Assembly (NCBI RefSeq): GCF_024495425.1
Contig: NZ_JANHJR010000001.1
Location: 496,001 to 560,000, forward strand
DNA from: Haloarchaeobius litoreus
GTDB taxonomy: Archaea > Halobacteriota > Halobacteria > Halobacteriales > Natrialbaceae
Direction: 5' to 3'
DNA: 64,000 bases
Shown here: piece after piece, positions 1 through 7,729 of the stretch
Position numbering within the stretch: position 1 is the stretch's first letter
How the letters are laid out: every line of letters starts with the position of its first letter
Position numbers and translations under genes: made by a program
The notes under the pieces: generated by a model
What the model was told of the DNA's origin: nothing
Seen by the model: the letters and a program-made list of their open reading frames with translations, nothing else
The model's database searches: none

Positions 1-302
1 CCCTGCTCGCGGACGAACTCGAAGCCGGCGTCGAGGCGCTCCCCGACGACATCGACCGGGCGGACGCGGTGAATCACCTCGTCGAGTACAACGTCGACCG
101 ACAGGTCGAGTTCCTCAAAGAGAGCGACGAGGTCCCCGACGACGTGACGGTCGTCGGCGTCGTTTACGACTTCCAGGACGTCTACACCGACCGTCGTGGC
201 GAGGTCCACGTTGTCAACGTCGACGGCGAGCGCGACGTGGCGACGCTCTGCCAGGAGCACCCTGAAACCGAGGACCGCATCCGTCGGCGCTGGTCGTATT
301 GA
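1..302 (+). CDS. Beta-class carbonic anhydrase, C-terminal part
   Basis: The frame is open from base 3, so the gene enters the window from the left and only about the last 99 residues are present. The segment around VNHLVEYNVDRQVEFL followed by VYDFQDVY and VHVVNVDGE resembles the C-terminal third of haloarchaeal beta-carbonic anhydrases, zinc enzymes that interconvert CO2 and bicarbonate. The zinc-binding Cys/His residues lie upstream and cannot be checked. The frame ends in TGA at 300-302. The assignment rests on recalled family resemblance only. Confidence 0.65.
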   Translation, partial: LLADELEAGVEALPDDIDRADAVNHLVEYNVDRQVEFLKESDEVPDDVTVVGVVYDFQDVYTDRRGEVHVVNVDGERDVATLCQEHPETEDRIRRRWSY

Positions 303-392
303 CTCGTTCCGTGGGCGGCTCGGAAGTTGGCAAGTATCCTGTAACATCGCTTAATTCCGCACTCGGCGTAGTTCCACGTTGGTGACAGACAC

Positions 393-674
393 ATGGAGAA
401 GAACGTCGGCGGCTACGACCGACTCGCCAGACTCGTCCTCGGACCGGTGCTGATCGTCGTCGGTGCGGCGGGATTGGCCGACATCCTGACGATCGTGAGC
501 GGGACGGCCGGTCTCCTGTTCGCCGGAGCACTGTTCGTCGTCGGGACGGTGCTCCTCGTGACCGGGGTGACCCAGCGCTGCGTGCTGAACGGTCTCCTCG
601 GCCTCAATTCGTACGAGGAGGGCCCCGAGACCGCGTCAGAATCCGACCGGGTCCGCTCGGAGACGAGTCGCTGA
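393..674 (+). CDS. Small two-helix membrane protein, DUF2892 (YgaP-like transmembrane domain)
   Basis: This 93-residue protein begins MEKNVGGYDRLAR, the usual opening of DUF2892 proteins, and has two hydrophobic helices at about residues 14-32 and 38-58 joined by a short turn. One Cys (QRCVLNGLLG) follows the second helix, then a polar tail. The family is found alone or fused to rhodanese domains and is thought to anchor sulfur-handling partners, but no such partner is next to it here. The gene stands alone between the carbonic anhydrase tail and a convergent protease gene. Confidence 0.85.
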   Translation: MEKNVGGYDRLARLVLGPVLIVVGAAGLADILTIVSGTAGLLFAGALFVVGTVLLVTGVTQRCVLNGLLGLNSYEEGPETASESDRVRSETSR

Positions 675-769
675 ACGCCACGGCGTGAAACCGACTGGAG
701 CGATTCTCTCCACAGACACCGCCGGGATGGCATACACAGAGCCGCCGGTGCGATACCCTGTCTCCCCGC

Positions 770-1642
770 TCAGTCGAGGCGAGAGTGGGGTGGTCGTGGC
801 ACTTCGTCGGCACTCGTCAGCGTCTTCGCCCCCCAGATGGCCGTCACGAGGACCGCGAGCAGCACCCAGTGTCCGTAGTAGAACACGTCCCCGACCTCGA
901 TGGCCTCGGAGACGAAGTTGACCCAGCCGTGGAACAAGATGATGGCGAGGATGCTCCGTGCGGTGTGGTTGTACACCCACGTGAACGCCACCGAGAGGGC
1001 GACGACCCCGACCATGAACAGCCAGAACCCCGGCGTCCCGAAGCCCACGCTCTCGGCCTGGAACGACCCCCCGACGAAGAACAGTGGGAGGTGCCAGACC
1101 GCCCAGACGACACCCAGGATCAGGCTGGCACTCAGCGCCGACCAGTTCAGTTGCAGCCGGTCGAGGGCGTAGCCTCGCCACCCCAGCTCTTCGAGGAGTG
1201 GCGGCAGCGTCGCGAAGAACAGCGATGGCAGGATCGCCAGCGGGTTCACGGCGAACTCCTGCACGCCCGCACCCAGCGTGGCACCGACGTCACCCGACAC
1301 CAGCGCGACGACTGCCGCGACGATCGTCACGACCACCGGCACCAGCAGGATGACGAGGGCCCACCTGACACCGATTCGGCGAACCTGCGTGAGGCGATTC
1401 CAGAAGTCAGTTCGCCCGGGCTCGTCGTAGACGAGGTAGACGAACCCGATACCGGCGATTCCCGGCCCCGTGAGCCCCGCGAGCAGCACGCCGAGCCCTG
1501 CCGCGCTATCGAACCGGAGCCCGAGGGCGATCGCCGCCAGCCAGAACCCCCACGTGATGGCGTACGTCACGGCGAAGAACAGCCATGGATTTCCGGCAGG
1601 GCTGGACGTACTGTCGGCCGTCGAACGCGGGATCTCCTCCAT
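770..1642 (-). CDS. CPBP-family intramembrane glutamic endopeptidase (CAAX/Abi type)
   Basis: The 290-residue protein is almost wholly hydrophobic with about eight membrane helices. It carries the family motifs: EELGWRGY near residues 150-157 (two catalytic glutamates and an arginine), WAVWHLPLF near 178-186 and a later FHGWVNF histidine. These membrane proteases are related to the type II CAAX prenyl proteases; in prokaryotes some members act in peptide maturation or immunity and the substrate is usually unknown. The start MEEIPRST is the only reasonable ATG. It is convergent with the DUF2892 gene and has no operon partner. Confidence 0.9.
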   Translation of the reverse strand: MEEIPRSTADSTSSPAGNPWLFFAVTYAITWGFWLAAIALGLRFDSAAGLGVLLAGLTGPGIAGIGFVYLVYDEPGRTDFWNRLTQVRRIGVRWALVILLVPVVVTIVAAVVALVSGDVGATLGAGVQEFAVNPLAILPSLFFATLPPLLEELGWRGYALDRLQLNWSALSASLILGVVWAVWHLPLFFVGGSFQAESVGFGTPGFWLFMVGVVALSVAFTWVYNHTARSILAIILFHGWVNFVSEAIEVGDVFYYGHWVLLAVLVTAIWGAKTLTSADEVPRPPHSRLD

Positions 1643-1790
1643 ACCACATACACTGGCGCAAGGTCCTTAACACGAGCCGGCAGCCGTCAGTTCGCTGTCC
1701 TCTGAGGACCTGGGTGAAACAGCCACCCGCGAACACCCTGTCGAATCGCCACTCGCCGGTTGGGAACCGATATCTCGAACAGCGCCCTGG

Positions 1791-2417
1791 TCACCAGACA
1801 CTCCAGAGTGCGACCAGTCCGAAGCCTCCAATCACCACACCCGCGAACTGGTTCACCCGGCGCAGGACGGGCGGCGTGAACCGATCACGAAAGAGGCTCA
1901 CACCAGCGCTCAGGACGAACCACCAGAGCGCCGACCCGAGGAAGACGCCAGTGACCAGCACGGCGGCGTCGGCGTACTCGCCCGATACCCCGACTCCGAG
2001 CCCGGTGAAGATGCCGACGAAGGCCAGGATTGTCACCGGGTTGGTGATGGTCAGCAGGAACGTCGACCCGCAGTCGCTGGCGAGCCCCTGCACGTCCGAG
2101 GTGGAGACCGCTGTCTCCACTGGTTCGGCCCGGAACGACCGGACGCCGAGATACAGCAGGAGGAGTCCACCGCCGATTCGAATGCCCGTCCGGTAGTCGA
2201 GCAGGAGTGCGGAGATAGTCGTGATGCCGAATCCCGCGATGGCCCCGTAGACGGCGTCCGCAGACGCCGCTCCGAGACCGCTGACGAAGCCCGATAGCCG
2301 TCCCCTAGAGAGCGTCCGCTGGATACACAGGACGCCGATGGGACCGACGGGAGCCGCGATCGAGAATCCGAGGGCGATACCCTGAACCAGGATGCCGGTT
2401 GTCGTCGTTAATACACG
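1791..2417 (-). pseudogene. LysE/RhtB-family amino acid exporter with no canonical start codon
   Basis: The frame from 2417 down to the TGA at 1791-1793 encodes a typical LysE translocator: an N-terminal helix containing FSIAAPVGPIG, several further helices, TITNPVTILAFVGIF in the middle and a final C-terminal helix, about 200 residues in all, which is full family length. However, between the upstream in-frame stop (2418-2420) and a GTG at residue position 2120 there is no ATG, GTG or TTG in frame. A strong Shine-Dalgarno-like stretch (minus strand of 2418-2426) sits just ahead, so the ribosome site survives but the start codon appears lost or non-standard. It may be a recent pseudogene, may use a rare start, or may reflect a sequence error. 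Confidence 0.7.
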
Positions 2418-2528
2418 TCACCTCCTGTCCACCCCGATGCATTCCCGATTAATGTCCCTTCCGTACCCGTGTAGTATGCTATCATTCTAAGCTGCTTCCA
2501 CGCTTCTATCGTAGTAGAGGTGAGTGTA

Positions 2529-3305
2529 GTGCCAGTACCTTCTGAACTGACGGACGTCGAACCTTCAGACACCCCACCGAGTCTTCGGATCCGTGTCCTG
2601 CGCCGCTTCCTGCTGGTGTCGGCTGCTGCGATACTGGGGGCGGTCTACTGGACCGTCATCAGGCCACGGATGTTGAACTGGGGGGCAACCACCGAAGAGG
2701 TCACGCGATCGCTCCCCGGCGACGAGCGACTCCCGGAACCCGACGGCGAATCGACGATGGCGATCAGTATTTCCGCGCCCCCGGATGCAATCTGGCCGTG
2801 GCTCCGCCAACTCGGTCAGGAACAAGGCGGATTCTACAGCTACGAGTGGGCCGAAAACCTGGTCGGTCTCGGAATTCACAACGCTGACGAGATCGTCCCC
2901 GCGTATCAGGATCTCTCCGTGGGAGAGACGGTACGACTCGCCCGTGCCGACCGCTTTCCCGACACCACACTCGAAGTCGCTGCGTTCACTCCCGCGCAGT
3001 CGCTCGTCCTCCAGAGCCCGGACCAACCACCCTGGTGGGTCTGGGCATTCGTGCTCGAACCCGTCGACGAGACGACGACACGCCTACTCGTCCGGTCACG
3101 GATTCGATTACCCAGGAACCTCGTGGTTCGCCTCACCAGCAAAGTCGTGCTCGACCCGATTACGTTCGTGATGACGCGAGGGATGCTCCGTGGCATCAAA
3201 TCGCGCGTCGAGGGGACTGCCCGCGCCGATGGTCCAGTGGAGGGACAGACCGACGACGGTGAGGGTGCGCACTCGGAACCCGGGTCAGGAACCTCCGAAG
3301 CGTAA
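2529..3305 (+). CDS. SRPBCC/START-fold family protein with N-terminal membrane helix
   Basis: The predicted 258-residue protein has a hydrophobic segment near residues 25-45 (FLLVSAAAILGAVYW) and then a soluble domain with the pattern of polyketide cyclase/SRPBCC proteins: ISISAPPDAIWPWLRQLGQEQGGFYSYEWAENL and later WWVWAFVLEPVDETTTRLLVRSR cannot be given a specific ligand. I chose GTG 2529 because GAGGTGA at 2517-2523 lies five bases before it; GTG 2520 in the same frame overlaps that site. It is divergent from the LysE frame. Function unknown; a hydrophobic ligand-binding role is inference from the fold. Confidence 0.75.
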   Translation: MPVPSELTDVEPSDTPPSLRIRVLRRFLLVSAAAILGAVYWTVIRPRMLNWGATTEEVTRSLPGDERLPEPDGESTMAISISAPPDAIWPWLRQLGQEQGGFYSYEWAENLVGLGIHNADEIVPAYQDLSVGETVRLARADRFPDTTLEVAAFTPAQSLVLQSPDQPPWWVWAFVLEPVDETTTRLLVRSRIRLPRNLVVRLTSKVVLDPITFVMTRGMLRGIKSRVEGTARADGPVEGQTDDGEGAHSEPGSGTSEA

Positions 3306-3306
3306 T

Positions 3307-3402
3307 CGGCGGGGTCTCGATCAGCTCGTCGTCGGGAGTGTGGCAGCAAATCTGGTTCGCAGGAGCGATCGCCCGGTGCTCGTGGTTCCAGCTGCGACGT
3401 GA
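3307..3402 (+). pseudogene. UspA-family C-terminal remnant
   Basis: Directly after the SRPBCC gene the frame ending at the TGA 3400-3402 reads GLDQLVVGSVAANLV and then RRSDRPVLVVPA. This is the last beta-alpha-beta of a universal stress protein, including the GS(x)AxxLVRRSDxPVLVV ATP-binding tail. Nothing upstream in this frame belongs to the family, so only about 30 residues survive. An intact UspA gene lies just to the right on the other strand but the two tails differ (VRRSDRPVLVV against FRRSPVPVTVV), so this is not a simple inverted copy. Confidence 0.6.
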
Positions 3403-3534
3403 ACGTCGGCCGGCTCAGCGGGTGTCGGGGCGCGGGCTGTTCGTCCCGTGCAAGCGGAAGGACGACTCGATGGGAGTCTCCGACACCGACAGTTCGGCAC
3501 CTGACGAGGGCACGAACCTGGATGGACGGTCTGG

Positions 3535-3954
3535 CTACCGAACGACGGTCACTGGAACGGGCGACCGGCGAAACACCGTCTGTGCGACGTTGCCGACGAA
3601 GAGTCGGTCGGCCACCGACCCCCCATGACTGCCGATCACGACCGTATCGAACGAGTCGGACTGCTTGACGATCACTTTCGCTGGACTCCCCCACGCGACG
3701 TCCGTCGAAATGTCGGTGCCGTGTGACTGCGCGATCTCGCGCGCCCGCTCGAATATCTCTGCCGCGTGTTTCTCGGCGGCCTCCTCTATATTGGCTTCCA
3801 GTGCGAGCCCCATCGCCTTGCCCATCATTCCTGATGGCTCGCCGACGATGTGGAGCACCGTGATCTCCGCATCGGGATGCGCCTCGAGCGCGTATTCGAG
3901 CGCACGCTCCGCCATCTTCGAGTCGTCCATCGGGACGAGCACACGTGAAATCAT
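3535..3954 (-). CDS. Universal stress protein UspA family
   Basis: The 139-residue protein starts ISRVLVPMDDSKMAERALEYAL after the initiator Met, and ends with the nucleotide-binding signature GSHGGSVADRLFVGN followed by VFRRSPVPVTVV. A single Usp domain of normal length, probably a soluble ATP-binding dimer involved in stress adaptation. The frame extends 24 codons further upstream but the shorter start at 3954 matches the family, so I used it. Confidence 0.92.
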   Translation of the reverse strand: MISRVLVPMDDSKMAERALEYALEAHPDAEITVLHIVGEPSGMMGKAMGLALEANIEEAAEKHAAEIFERAREIAQSHGTDISTDVAWGSPAKVIVKQSDSFDTVVIGSHGGSVADRLFVGNVAQTVFRRSPVPVTVVR

Positions 3955-4377
3955 ACCCCGACTACGTTTGCGAGCAGGATAAGGAAACGGTGCGTTCACG
4001 CGTCGGACGATGGATTCTGTCGGCAACGACGCACCGACCTGCTGCTGTTAGCGGCGCTGTTCGTCGTGGTCGCTGGCACGAGTATCACGACCGTGGCGTC
4101 GGCACTCGGCAGCCCGACGAGTCTGCCCCGCTCGACTGTGCTGTGTATCGTCGACCGCGACTGGGGCCGAGCGACGCGCCCGACGGCGACGACCGGGATG
4201 GTGAGCGGCGATTTCGAAACGGATCTCTCGGTGAGTCTGATGACAGCGATAACGCCCGAAGACGTGGAGAATGCGGGAGCGAAGCGCCTCGAGACGGTTC
4301 GACCGAGTAGCGACTTCCGGCAGTCAGCTGCCCCGTGAACCGATGCCGTCACATAGTTCGTCACTCTCCGCACGATA
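3955..4377. other. Gap with a possible decayed small gene
   Basis: No confident gene is present. From ATG 4010 the frame stops after 13 codons, but the +1-shifted frame continues with RRTDLLLLAALFVVVAG, which looks like a signal or membrane segment, and stays open to 4338. This could be a frameshifted small secreted protein; I recognise no family. Confidence 0.25.
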
Positions 4378-4556
4378 GCTCTTCGATTCAGTGGCCGGGG
4401 CGGCTATGGAACCGCGTTACCGTGCACCGACCGAGGAACGAGAGCGCAACTGCCGGACGAACAAGTAGTCGTTCGAACGAAAATAGATGGTCTGAAACGC
4501 CCGAATTCGGCTACCGGCTCTCTCGTTGCTCCGCCTTCTTCAGGCTGCTAAAATCC
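4378..4556 (-). repeat. aroQ-terminus repeat, copy A (candidate attachment site)
   Basis: This copy aligns without gaps to the region at and beyond the 3' end of aroQ at an offset of 18,250 bp; by hand count 85 of 110 columns match between 4411-4520 and 22661-22770. The core is 4511-4543. On the minus strand it still reads SLKKAEQRESR followed by a TAG stop, corresponding to the chorismate mutase C-terminus LNKVEQRESR. To its right the sequence GCTAAAATCC resembles the right flank of copies B and D. It is the leftmost copy found and may mark the distal boundary of the island. Confidence 0.8.
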
Positions 4557-4665
4557 CCGATACGGAGTGGAGAACCGAACTACCGGACATTCGTACCAAG
4601 TTCCTCAGTCAAACTGGCGACGAAGCCGTTCTTCTCACTCTTCTGCGGACTGTCTGGGGGTGCGT

Positions 4666-4674
4666 TTTATGAAT
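4666..4674 (+). promoter_or_regulatory. TATA box of the module A-B regulator gene
   Basis: TTTATGAAT lies about 25 bp before the ATG at 4695, the spacing expected for a leaderless haloarchaeal transcript. Confidence 0.5.
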
Positions 4675-4694
4675 TTGGGATGCGGATAGTTAGC

Positions 4695-5687
4695 ATGGAA
4701 CATACTCGGTTCACTCCCGATCTCGAACTTAACGAACTTTCCCCGGACGAGGCCTTCGCCACGTTGGGGAACGAAATTCGGCTAGACATCATCCGCGTGC
4801 TCTGGCGGGCAGGTGCCGCCCACGAATACGACGACGGCTCTGACGCCGTCGAGACGGTGTCGTACTCCGAGTTACAAACCGAGATTGATATCGACGATAA
4901 CGGGAAGTTCAACTACCACCTCTCGAAACTCGCTCCCCATTTCGTCCGACGAACCGACGACGGATACCGGCTGAGCAGTGCGGGTAAACAGATCGCCAGA
5001 ACGGTGATAGCCGTTTCCGGACCGGGAAGCCTCGAGTTCTCCCAGGAGCTCGATGAGAGCTGCCCGTTATGCGGGGCAGCCGTTGCGGTCACCTACGAGG
5101 ATCAATGGCTCCGAGTCAGGTGTACCGAGTGCTACGGATTGTTCGGCGATCAGGCACCGGTCGGGACGCTCTTCCTCACGAGCTATCCAGCGGCAGGGCT
5201 GACGACTCGTGACTCTGCGCAAGCACTCGCAACCGGACTGTATCGGTGTGCTCTGGACATCACCTATCTGATGTACGGCATCTGCCGTGAGTGTGCAGGG
5301 CAGATCTCGTCGTCGGTGATGGTCTGTGACGCACACGAAAGTGAGGGTCAGCCCTGCGACACCTGTGGAACACCGTTCCCGGTTTGGGCAGACATGAAGT
5401 GTGATACCTGTGGGTTCGCCAAGCGGTTACCGGTCGAGATGTTCGCGACTGGTCTCGTCTTGGCGACCGAACTGACAGGCAATCCCGAGCTGGACATCGA
5501 CTCACCGACGGTCGACGAGGCCATCCAACTGCTTCAGAACAACGTCGAGACCGACGTTTCGACGGAGCCTCTCCGCGTATCACTTCGTATCGAGGTCGAG
5601 ACGGCGGCGTTTACTCTCACGGTGGACGACGAGATGAACATCGTCGAGTTCGATCGGGAGCCACGGACCGACACCGTTGTTCCGTAA
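4695..5687 (+). CDS. ArsR-type winged-helix regulator with zinc-ribbon C-terminal domain
   Basis: The first about 95 residues form a winged helix (SPDEAFATLGNEIRLDIIRVL, then YSELQTEIDIDDNGKFNYHL) typical of haloarchaeal ArsR-like regulators. The rest of the 330-residue protein contains repeated CxxC pairs: CPLC near residue 117, CTEC, CREC, CDTC twice, consistent with two zinc-ribbon-like modules of the DUF7351-type architecture. It probably binds DNA and senses a ligand or metal. ATG 4695 is preferred over ATG 4680 because of the TATA spacing and because the conserved region begins right after it. It is the first gene inside the A-B module and is followed by a cupin gene. Confidence 0.85.
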   Translation: MEHTRFTPDLELNELSPDEAFATLGNEIRLDIIRVLWRAGAAHEYDDGSDAVETVSYSELQTEIDIDDNGKFNYHLSKLAPHFVRRTDDGYRLSSAGKQIARTVIAVSGPGSLEFSQELDESCPLCGAAVAVTYEDQWLRVRCTECYGLFGDQAPVGTLFLTSYPAAGLTTRDSAQALATGLYRCALDITYLMYGICRECAGQISSSVMVCDAHESEGQPCDTCGTPFPVWADMKCDTCGFAKRLPVEMFATGLVLATELTGNPELDIDSPTVDEAIQLLQNNVETDVSTEPLRVSLRIEVETAAFTLTVDDEMNIVEFDREPRTDTVVP

Positions 5688-5730
5688 TCCGGACACGTCT
5701 GACTCTGTGAGAGAAATGTTCTTCTCCCAA

Positions 5731-5762
5731 TACATAAGTTCGATCTCAACGCTAGCACTAGC
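5731..5762 (+). promoter_or_regulatory. Promoter and palindromic operator candidate before the cupin
   Basis: A TATA-like element TACATAAG (5731-5738) is followed by the perfect palindrome GCTAGCACTAGC (5751-5762) where transcription would start. Position and symmetry suggest a repressor site; the neighbouring regulator at 4695 is the obvious candidate but this is inference. Confidence 0.4.
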
Positions 5763-5861
5763 TGCTCGGATCAGCGCACGATCCGGCACCGTGGCGTCCG
5801 TTACGCGGAGGTGGTTCAAGGCAACACAAGCGACGGAACGGACGGCACAGGAGGTAGGACT

Positions 5862-5915
5862 ATGACAAGCAAATCGATGCCGAACAGCGAGTGTACCACG
5901 GGGGTACCTCCATGA
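5862..5915 (+). CDS. 17-residue leader ORF coupled to the cupin gene
   Basis: A strong ribosome site AGGAGGT (about 5849-5855) precedes ATG 5862, which opens MTSKSMPNSECTTGVPP and ends in a TGA sharing bases with the cupin ATG (ATGA at 5912-5915). No good ribosome site precedes the cupin itself, so the cupin is probably translated by re-initiation after this leader. Confidence 0.5.
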   Translation: MTSKSMPNSECTTGVPP

Positions 5916-6454
5916 ATACGGCAGACAGCGCCACGCAGGAACGCGTCCTCGACTGGGGTGGGTTCCCCGGCCGCTGGGAGATCACGCGGTCGACGGCGGA
6001 CACGGACGGCGAACTGCTGGAGATGCGATTCGAGATCGAGGACGTCCCCGAGGAAGGCCCGTTCGTCCACACCCATCCACACGCCGAGGAGCGCTACGAG
6101 GTGCTTTCAGGCGTGCTGGAAGTGTACGTGGACGGGGAATGGATGGAGGTGACGGCTGGTGAGGAACACATCGTTCCGCCAGGCACGCCCCATACGTTCC
6201 GGAACAAGACCGCCGTCGAGATCATAAACGTCCACGAGCCCGCCCTACAGCACGAGGCGTTCTTCCGGCGGTTCCATCAGCTCGTCACGGAGCGGGGTGT
6301 GTCGTTGCCTCCGGAGGGATTCAACGACATCCTGCTGTTAGCGATGCTGACGACGGACCACGAGGACGATATCTACGCGGTGAGCCCGCCGCATTGGGCC
6401 TTCAAGGCCCTGACCGTTCTCGGAGGTGTGTTGGGATACCGGCTGCCTGACTGA
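5912..6454 (+). CDS. Cupin-domain protein
   Basis: The 180-residue protein holds one cupin barrel. Motif 1 is FVHTHPHAEERYEVLSG near residues 50-65 and motif 2 is VPPGTPHTFRN near 91-101, giving the three His and one Glu that bind a divalent metal. The C-terminal third is helical with a weakly hydrophobic segment. Cupins of this type include dioxygenases, isomerases and sensors, so the reaction cannot be named. A GTG seven codons upstream is in frame but the ATG overlaps the leader stop and is preferred. Confidence 0.85.
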   Translation: MNTADSATQERVLDWGGFPGRWEITRSTADTDGELLEMRFEIEDVPEEGPFVHTHPHAEERYEVLSGVLEVYVDGEWMEVTAGEEHIVPPGTPHTFRNKTAVEIINVHEPALQHEAFFRRFHQLVTERGVSLPPEGFNDILLLAMLTTDHEDDIYAVSPPHWAFKALTVLGGVLGYRLPD

Positions 6455-6507
6455 CCGTCACCGCAGATAGCACCAGTGACTTCCAGTACAACGATTCGAG
6501 ATCGACT

Positions 6508-7308
6508 ATGACACGATCATCAGACCAACGAATGGAGAACCAAGACGGGTCGAACAGTCGACCGATCTGCCGACGCAGAACCGTCCTCAGAGCTACCGGA
6601 CTCGGCGCAGCGGTCCCGATATTCGGAGACGTTGCTACGGCGAAAGAGAGTGCCTCCGAACCGCCAAACGGGCGGCATGAGGCTAATACTGCCCGTCCAC
6701 CGATTATCCACTCCCACTTCGGCTATTCGGGGACGAGTGACGACGAGATTCCGAACCGGTTGGAGCCGGACGAGACCGTCGAACTCCACGTCGACGAGGA
6801 CAAGATCGACGATTCGAATCTCCCGGCCCTGACGGTCGAGTTCGGTGCGTTCCACTTCGATCCCGTGGGGCTTCACGTGGAGCCAGGGGCGATCGTCGAA
6901 TTCGTGTTCGACACGCCGGAGCACACGGCGACGGCGTACCATCCGGGCCAAGAACGTCAGCAACGCGTCCCCGACGGCGTTCCGGCGTTCTCTTCGACGG
7001 TCAACGAGCACCACGGGTTCTGGCTCTATCGCTTCGAGAAAGAAGGCGTATACGACCTGTTCTGTGCCCCGCACGAATGGGGTGGGATGGGCATGCGAAT
7101 CGTCGTCGGGGACGACCCGGGTGGTGTCGTGCGGGCTCCTGGCCGTCCACCGCTTCCGATGACCGCCGCACTCCTCGGGACGGGACTAGACGGAGATATC
7201 GGCCATCCAGACCTGGAACCGCAGAACATCATCGACAACGGGCCAATCTCTGGGCAAGACCTGGGTATCGATCTCGAGGTGACGATAACTGCCCCAAGTC
7301 CGACCTGA
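6508..7308 (+). CDS. Tat-exported cupredoxin (halocyanin/plastocyanin-like blue copper protein)
   Basis: A twin-arginine signal RRRTVLRATGLGAAV lies at residues 22-36. The mature part has a cupredoxin fold with a type I copper set: His in EHTATAYHPG, then Cys, His and Met in FCAPHEWGGMGM. Such proteins carry electrons or bind copper outside the membrane. The 266-residue length is longer than halocyanin because of an N-terminal extension and an acidic tail after the copper loop. It follows the cupin by about 50 bp and may share its transcript. Confidence 0.88.
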   Translation: MTRSSDQRMENQDGSNSRPICRRRTVLRATGLGAAVPIFGDVATAKESASEPPNGRHEANTARPPIIHSHFGYSGTSDDEIPNRLEPDETVELHVDEDKIDDSNLPALTVEFGAFHFDPVGLHVEPGAIVEFVFDTPEHTATAYHPGQERQQRVPDGVPAFSSTVNEHHGFWLYRFEKEGVYDLFCAPHEWGGMGMRIVVGDDPGGVVRAPGRPPLPMTAALLGTGLDGDIGHPDLEPQNIIDNGPISGQDLGIDLEVTITAPSPT

Positions 7309-7408
7309 GATCTCATCTATCTTGACTGCTGCTTTCTGTAAACGAGTAGAAATGAGTGGCGGATACAGTCACCGTATGGAGTACGTGAGGCGTGTCTGCT
7401 GAAAGATG

Positions 7409-7547
7409 CCTGTGTTATCGATCGACGAACGAAAGAGCAACCGTCGAAAGAAGAATCGGCTACTCGAACAGCAATAGAAGCCCTGATCCTCCCAAATCAG
7501 ACTACCTGCTCTCACGCTGCTCGACCTCGTTCAGGTAGCTGAAATCC
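7409..7547 (-). repeat. aroQ-terminus repeat, copy B (candidate attachment site)
   Basis: The core 7502-7534 matches copy D at 41 of 46 positions when the right flank is included, with the flank GTAGCTGAAATCC identical in both. The left flank (about 7416-7501) aligns with the sequence downstream of aroQ, including AGAAGAAT and CAATAGA blocks at the same distances from the core. The minus strand reads SYLNEVEQRESR then TAG. Region 7309-7729 otherwise holds no gene. Confidence 0.8.
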
Positions 7548-7632
7548 AGCACGGATTCTCCTGAAACGTTGGGGAATTGGTCCAATTGAAACCCTTCAAA
7601 TCCGGGGAGAGTAGCCTTAAATACGCCGCACA

Positions 7633-7640
7633 TATAAATG
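7633..7640 (+). promoter_or_regulatory. TATA box downstream of repeat B
   Basis: TATAAATG lies 131 bp right of the core start of copy B. The same octamer lies 130 bp right of the core start of copy D, suggesting a shared module-entry promoter. Confidence 0.5.
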
Positions 7641-7729
7641 AACGACTGGGTAACCGCGCGATAAGGGTATGGTGTGGTAACTCGTAGCACAGGTATGGGC
7701 ACGCCGCTCGACGAGAGATGGTTCGTAAC

